The notes beneath the pieces were generated by a model. That model saw only the letters and a program-made list of their open reading frames with translations, was not told where the DNA came from and made no database searches. A DNA stretch of 64,000 nucleotides, taken from Carya illinoinensis (Eukaryota > Streptophyta > Magnoliopsida > Fagales > Juglandaceae). The DNA lies in NCBI RefSeq assembly GCF_018687715.1, contig NC_056759.1, forward strand, positions 4,903,501-4,967,500. Direction: 5' to 3'. Every line of letters starts with the position of its first letter. Positions within the stretch are counted from its first letter, which is position 1. A program made the translations under genes and the position numbers. Positions 58,316 to 64,000 of the stretch are shown piece by piece.

Positions 58316-61300
58316 TGTGACGCCCCCAAATTCCGTTTGGGATCGGACAGACATTTGAAGCGTCGAGACATGCAACACAAGGTTACCTGCCCCCGTTCAT
58401 GACATATAAGATGCAATATTCCTAACATGCATATAGCAATATGCAATATTCGCAGCGGATAAATTTTTTCTTTAGCAATACTATGTACCAAATTGAAAAT
58501 ATCCCAAATGCTTAAAACATACTTCATACAAAAAAATCCATTAAACAACTAGGATCACAACACTAGTCCAAAATGGTTATGATCCAAAAAGTACTAGATA
58601 TGCAACTCAATCGTACAAGTAGTAATTTACGTTAATTACTTGTTGAACCCAAGATTTCAAGTTTTGTGTAATTATATATTTACACATGGATTTTGATGAT
58701 AACAAATGAATTCAAAGAATAAAGAAGTCTCAAGCTCAAATTGTCTACACAATGGAGTCAAGCACATCAAGGAAACAAGCATGAGCAAGAAGGGAACAAG
58801 TTCACATTAAAATTATAGAGTAATGTTGTAAATCTCTTCAAAATTTGAAATTAGGATTAATGCTCAAAATTAATATTTTATCATAAAGCATTAAAATACA
58901 TTTTCCACATGTACATGAATATTTTTGAAAATTAAATTTGAAATTTTTGAAAGATGATCGATTGTTATCTTTTGCATGTGCATGCCTTGATTAAAGGGTT
59001 GAACTTTGAAAATATTAAAGATGATTGATTGTCATCTTTTGCATGTGCATGCCTTGATTAAAGGGTTAAACTTTGAAAATATTAAAGATGATTGATTGTC
59101 ATCTTTCACATGTGCATGTTTTATTTGAATATTTTCAAAAGTGATTGATACTTTTTTAGACTTATACAAAAAGTAAAAGATTAGGTTTGAGTTTTTTGAA
59201 AATGAAAGTGTGCTCATTTTGTCATATGCCAAAACTAAAAGATTAGGTTTGATTTTTTTGAAAAAGTGAATGATGTTGTCTTTGACAATTGAAAAAGAAG
59301 AACCTTTTATTTGAATTCTTTGAAAAAGTGAATGATGTTGTCTTTGACAATTGAAAAAGAAGAACCTTTTATTTGAATTTTTTGAAAAAGTGAATGATGT
59401 TGTCTTTGACATGTGAATCTTTTTAAATTTGAATATGAAGTCTCATATGCCTATAAATAGATCATTTGAGAGTTTCACATTCACAACACCAAGAGCATAC
59501 AACATTCATTCAAAGCTTTTATTATCTCTTCTCTAAACATTGAGCCTTAATCCTTGTTCATTTTGAGAGATATAGTTTGCGCTGTATTGTTCTTATTTCA
59601 CTCATTGAGGAGTGTTTTCTGATAACCTACCCACTATCAGCTCTTGTATCAGAAAAAGGGTGTGTATAACCCTTGTGTGTGTAGAAAGTATTCTACACGA
59701 GGAATAGTTGAATCACCACGTGTAAGGTGATTGCAAGTGTAGAGGGTGTTCTACACGGATCCTTTGTAGCGGTATTGTTCAAATGTGTAATAGGTTTCTA
59801 TCTCCACCTGAAGGAGGTTGAATAGTGAATTTGGGAATCCTCAAGGGGTAGCTTGAGGCGAGGACGTAGGCAGTGGGGCCGAACCTCGTTAACATACTGA
59901 GTTTGCTTCTCTCTTACCCTTACTCTTTATATTTATTGTTATTTCATATTTTGTTTATATTTTATATTATATATTTGATTTATAATTATTATTTTTTTTA
60001 ATACAACTCAATTCACCCCCCATCTTGTGTTAGTCATCTGGGCAACATTACTATATTAACATTTATGTCGTACCGTCGCTTAGTCAACTGTGTCTAGTTG
60101 ATCAGCTCCTGATTCTCCTTCAGGTCCTGTAACAAGATCTACCATTCGGGGGGAATGGTAGTTGGGACTACCAAAGTGAGATTTGATTACAAATCTCAGT
60201 AAGTTAACAAAAAACTTCCACACAAGCTAATAATGCATGGATGACAGCAAAAGCATAAATGCATAATCAAATTCATAAGTAATTAAAGCATAACTTGGCA
60301 TACAACATAGCATAATTGACATAACTTAAATTGAAACATGAACTGAACTTGACTTGACATGAACTTGATCTGAAACTTGACTTAGCATGAACTTGCTTTG
60401 AAACTTGAATTAACATGAAAAATACATACTCCACAGTTGTTGTGACCCCATGTATTCTACGTGTAAATACATACTCCACAGTTGTTGTGACCCCATGTAT
60501 TCTACGGAAACTTATTCTTTAACTGCTTAAATGCATACTCCACAGTTGTTGTGGCCCCATGTATTCTACGTGTCACAATTGATGTATCTCACGTAGTGTA
60601 TGCGCCACAATTGCTGTGACCCCATACATAAGTAATCAAGATGAAACGTGACTGGAATACGAAATGACTGAAGCTCTGACGTAACATAACGTGACTTGAA
60701 CATAACTTGAAATACATGACCAACTTGAGATAGAAACATTTCGTAACATGGCATAACATATAATAGATAACATATTTAACATGACATACTTGCAACAGTG
60801 AATATTACATGACTTGACATACATGTAATAGATGGCATACTTAGCATGACGTACTTGTAAGGTACAGTAATACATGACAGAATATATCATGTAACAGATA
60901 AAAATTGATGACAGAATAAATTCTGTATAATAGACAATTACGTGATAACTTGGCATGGCATAACATATATGATAACACACATACATACACTGCAGTTCCT
61001 TTACTTAGCACACATACATAATAGACTGCTAGTAAGTTAAAATCTAACTTACCTAGATCTTCGCGTTTCTTATAAAACTTCAAGTGCGACCACGAGGAAC
61101 TGTAATTAGTGATTCTAAAAATTAGAACTAAATCATTAATAATTTGAAATATGGAAAATACTAACTTAAAGAGTAAAATTTTCATTTTACTCTCTACATG
61201 TGAGAAAATGACCGTTTTACCCATAACTTAAGGATTTTGCATACTAACTCCAAAAGTTTCCAATATTTACATTCCTCATGTAAATTTTGTCCTAATCTTA

Positions 61301-63050
61301 AATATCAACTCAGAAAAATTTAAAACAAAACACAACTATGAAGAACACACTATGGCCGAAACATCCATAAGCCATTTCCCTTGATTTTTGTTGTAATTTC
61401 TTCCAACTTCAAAACTCATGCTTAAACCAAAATTTTGCAACAAACATCTTCCAATCTTAAGTTCAAAACCATACTTAAAACATCCATTTAGAAAAAGCTA
61501 ATAATTAACACCAAACTTTTTTGTAAAAAGATCCAAGCACTTGAATCACAAGTTTTGACCTTAAATCAAAACATCTCCAAGAATTTCAAAAATCAAATCT
61601 TACTTCTAACATATTCATAATATCATCCTAACATCAACCATGCTTTAAATCATCAAACTAAAGTCACCAAAATCACAAAATAACATTTGGAGTTTTTGGT
61701 TTTACACTTAGTCCAAAAACAGAAACTTTTTCCTCAACTAGTTTTAATAAATCTCTTGATCTATGACTTATAAATATATGATCTTCAAACCAAACCATCA
61801 CATGGTTTAAAAAGATGTCCTAAAACATATATAAGATTCTAATTCAAGATCACATGGTTAGAAATTAACCAAAACATAAATTTAGCCAAGAATATCCACA
61901 CTTTGGCTTATTTGAATATCTCTTTACATAAAATTTCATATCTTTGAAACTAACATAAAATATCTTCAAAATAATAATATAACATGTATATAAGATACTT
62001 AGGATCCTCAAATAAAATTATTAAAGTCATTAGAATAGGTTTAGACCACCAAAGAGTTAAACTTTCTCAAAACAGAAACTGTTTTTCTTCTTCCAGTTTC
62101 TAAGTTTCTAAATCTAAGAAAATCTTTCATCAAAACCTTTAATCATGCAAAAATCCTCAACCAATAGTCACATATACATGTTAACAATACTTCATAAAAA
62201 TTTCGGACCAATATCTATCCATTAGCTTGGTCAAAAACTCCAAACTATAACATATTCTCCAGTTTATCTCCCAGAATGACCTTTCTATAGTTTACACAAT
62301 ATTTGACTGACCAAATGATCTTCAAATGGGGCAAATAAGATATCCATGTAAACTAGACTCAAAAAGGAACAACTTATATGAAGGAGACTTTATGATCAAA
62401 TACTTACAAAAGCTTCGAAATGGGTGTGCAAAAGACCTCCTAAAAGCTGTCCGAGAGAGAGTGTTTGATATTCTTTCAATGGAAAGTGTAAATGAAGATA
62501 ATTTCGTGGAGAGAAGTGGCTGGAGATACTTATGGATGAGATATGGAAGAGATGAGGCTGGAGTTGAGAGTTGAGTGTAGTTTTCTCCTACCCAAAATAT
62601 CTATAAAAGATTATCTCATAATATTCTATCCAATAGTATCTACAAAAAATCAACTTAAAATATTTTTATCTAATAATATCTATAAAAATCAACTCAAAAT
62701 ATTTTTACCCAATAATATTCATGAAATTACCTCAAGATATTTCTTTTTATCCAATAATATCTACAGTTTTGAACAGACGTTTTGTCCGAAAATATGAAAA
62801 AATGTTATTGCGCCATAAAACTTTAAATAACCCTCCGAGTCTAACGGCACAAACCATAATACATTTTGACACTTCTAACTATCTCCAATAATCAAAAACA
62901 CACTTCTGATACCATAGTAAATAATAACACTAACTATGTAGTTAGACAAAAACCTATACGATTAATGGATTCGTGAAAACTTATAGGGTTTTCACGAGGT
63001 TCCTAAACTTAATAGAAATTTTACAATTGAATTTCTAGCGGGCTATTACA
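58316..63050 (-). mobile_element. Solo LTR of the chromovirus family inside the LINE
   Basis: It starts TGTGACGCCCCCAAATTCC at 58316 and ends TAGCGGGCTATTACA at 63050 (minus-strand LTR start TGTAATAGCCC). CTTTT flanks both sides (58311-58315 and 63051-63055). It matches the LTRs at 30082 and 35591, minus its own nested insertion. It has three CATACTCCACAGTTGTTGTG copies (60420-60630) and one GGAGT.GAGAG unit, fewer than the other two. It carries about 0.3-0.4 kb around 61330-61750 absent from them. LTR-LTR recombination presumably removed the interior. Without the nested LTR it is about 3.3 kb. Confidence 0.93.
58641..60047 (+). mobile_element. Copia-type solo LTR nested in the chromovirus solo LTR
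   Basis: TGTTGAACCC at 58641 to GGGCAACA at 60047, with inverted TGTTG/CAACA ends. TTACT is duplicated at 58636-58640 and 60048-60052; the empty site is readable at the equivalent place in the LTRs at 30082 and 35591. The end phrase CAATTCACCCCCCATCTTGT is common at copia LTR ends. TATAAATAGATC at 59451-59462 is a likely TATA box for plus-strand transcription. Two internal tandem repeats (about 58950-59110, unit about 68 bp; 59265-59412, unit about 62 bp). 1407 bp; no interior. Confidence 0.93.
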
Positions 63051-63055
63051 CTTTT

Positions 63056-63658
63056 CTTCAGTTTTCTTCTGTTGTTTCTACAGCCCTATCTATGCAATCT
63101 GATTTCAAAAAAGCTCAGCTTCTGGAGAGTAGCAGCCGAGGCACCCCAAGGGCCCTAATCTGGAAACCTCCTCTAGAAGGTAGCTTGAAGATGAATGTGG
63201 ATGATGCCACCTTCGGTGAGATCGATAAAGCTGGAATTGGTCTGATTTGAAGAGATCATGAAGGTAATGTTTTAATGGCTTGCAGCAAGATAGAGCATGC
63301 GGTTGCAAGCTCTGAATTTATTGAAGCCACAGCAGTGTTGCGAGGCCTCCAATTCGGACTGCAGTGGGGCATTAATAAATTGGTGATGGAATCTGATTGT
63401 TTGTTTTTAATTAATGCCTTAAATTCCTCCTCTGAATGTCTATTTGATTTTGCCTATGTAATAGATGAGATAAGAAGAATTAGATCTTATTTCCAAGAAA
63501 TCTCCTTTGTGCATGTATGTAGGCAAGGTAACAACGTGGCGCATGGTTTAGCAAGATTTGCTAGGAATGTTGATGATGTAAGTGTCTGGCGTGATAGTTG
63601 TCCTTCGTGTGTTTCTCAAGCAACATGGCTTGATAGGCAGGTTTTTGTAATGACTTGA
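63056..63658 (+). pseudogene. LINE RNase H domain
   Basis: Continues the LINE frame after the solo LTR: WKPPLEGSLKMNVDDATFGE (first Asp), DKAGIGLI followed by TGA at 63248-63250, RDHEGNVLMACSK, SEFIEATAVLRGLQFGLQWG (Glu), VMESDCLFLINALN (Asp), SFVHVCRQGNNVAHGLARFA (His). Ends TGA 63656-63658, then a short 3' UTR and poly(A). This plant-type RNase H (RVT_3) degrades the RNA strand during LINE copying. With CTTTT collapsed, the upstream and downstream parts join in one frame, so the solo LTR is the cause of the split. The TGA at 63248 is a separate lesion. Confidence 0.92.
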
Positions 63659-63713
63659 TGTTAATGAGATGAGATTATCAAAAAAAAAAAAAAAAAAAAG
63701 TAGTATTAATTGG

Positions 63714-64000
63714 TATATGAAGTTTTATTGTGGCCACACATTAATGCAGATCCAATCTCGCGTCAACATAGCATTAGTATTGGTTTCATCAAAAGTCAAT
63801 ATATCTTTAAATTTTAATGAATTTATTTAAAATAAGCCTACATTAGATTTAGTAAATGGATTTTTGGGAATATTTGAGCTACAATATTTGTTGATCTTCC
63901 TTCAAATTTGAAAGTCTACTATTCCACATTCAAAGTAATATTTTATTCTAATTTTAATAGGCAATGATTTTATTTTGTTTTTCTTTCTAAATTAGTTGTG
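63714..64000. other. AT-rich flank
   Basis: No gene or repeat was recognised in the last 287 bases. Confidence 0.4.

Larger units (their letters stand above)
53312..63713 (+). mobile_element. Full-length L1-type LINE with 13-bp target duplications and nested solo LTRs
   Basis: TAGTATTAATTGG occurs at 53312-53324 and again at 63701-63713, just after an A run (63680-63699): target duplication and poly(A) tail of target-primed integration. In between are a short 5' UTR, an ORF1-like gag with zinc knuckle, endonuclease, reverse transcriptase, zf-RVT and RNase H, all on the plus strand. Removing the inserted solo LTR (58316-63050 plus one CTTTT copy) leaves an element of about 5.6 kb, normal for plant L1. 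Lesions: endonuclease start deleted, frameshift and stop at about 55110-55140, stop in RNase H. Confidence 0.93.

Noticed and set aside
58145..58548. Minus-strand and chimeric frames across 58316
   Set aside because: The LINE frame runs into the solo LTR there; the extra residues after 58315 are LTR sequence.

Overview
This is plant nuclear DNA. It carries one host-type gene with a plant secondary-metabolism enzyme and a GT-AG intron, plus several plant transposable-element classes (Ty1/copia, Ty3/chromovirus, LINE, hAT, CACTA). The AT-rich spacers and A/T-rich inverted-repeat MITEs suit a woody eudicot, possibly Fagales, but the species cannot be fixed from the sequence. No prokaryotic features, tRNA, rRNA or CRISPR arrays were seen.

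Layout. (1) 1-23229 is a nested transposon stack. A SIRE-type copia element (6881-23229, plus strand) was hit by three insertions. A CACTA element (826-6880) sits in its 5' LTR and is itself split by a Ty3-type LTR (1-825). A nearly intact hAT element (8279-13913, 8-bp target duplication) sits in gag. A solo LTR (14186-15550, 5-bp duplication) lies in the inverted part. The copia body from mid-gag through pol and a third ORF is inverted relative to its own LTRs, with about 60 bp duplicated in inverted orientation at the two breakpoints. (2) 24326-26210 holds the only intact-looking host gene, a two-exon UGT85-type UDP-glycosyltransferase on the minus strand, whose stop codon touches a 5'-truncated LINE tail. 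(3) 26240-39850 holds C-rich minisatellite sequence and broken exons of a sphingoid-phosphate phosphatase (LPP-delta type). It also holds a complete, internally deleted Tekay/Del-like chromovirus (30082-38702, minus strand) with 3.1-kb LTRs. Its short interior carries an antisense mini-gene with its own TATA box, a coiled-coil ORF and a poly(A) signal. (4) 39850-53311 is mostly noncoding: MITEs, a GC-rich repeat region with an LTR-like promoter, a 73-bp foldback, a copia-like LTR relic and a fragment of a WIP/TT1 zinc-finger gene. (5) 53325-63699 is a full-length L1-type LINE with 13-bp target duplications and a poly(A) tail. It is split by a chromovirus solo LTR (58316-63050, duplication CTTTT), which is split in turn by a copia-type solo LTR (58641-60047, duplication TTACT).

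The genes do not form a pathway. Apart from the glycosyltransferase and perhaps the hAT transposase, every coding region is damaged. The window is most informative as a readable stratigraphy of insertions, an unusual intra-element inversion, captured gene fragments, and a nonautonomous retroelement with an antisense transcription unit.
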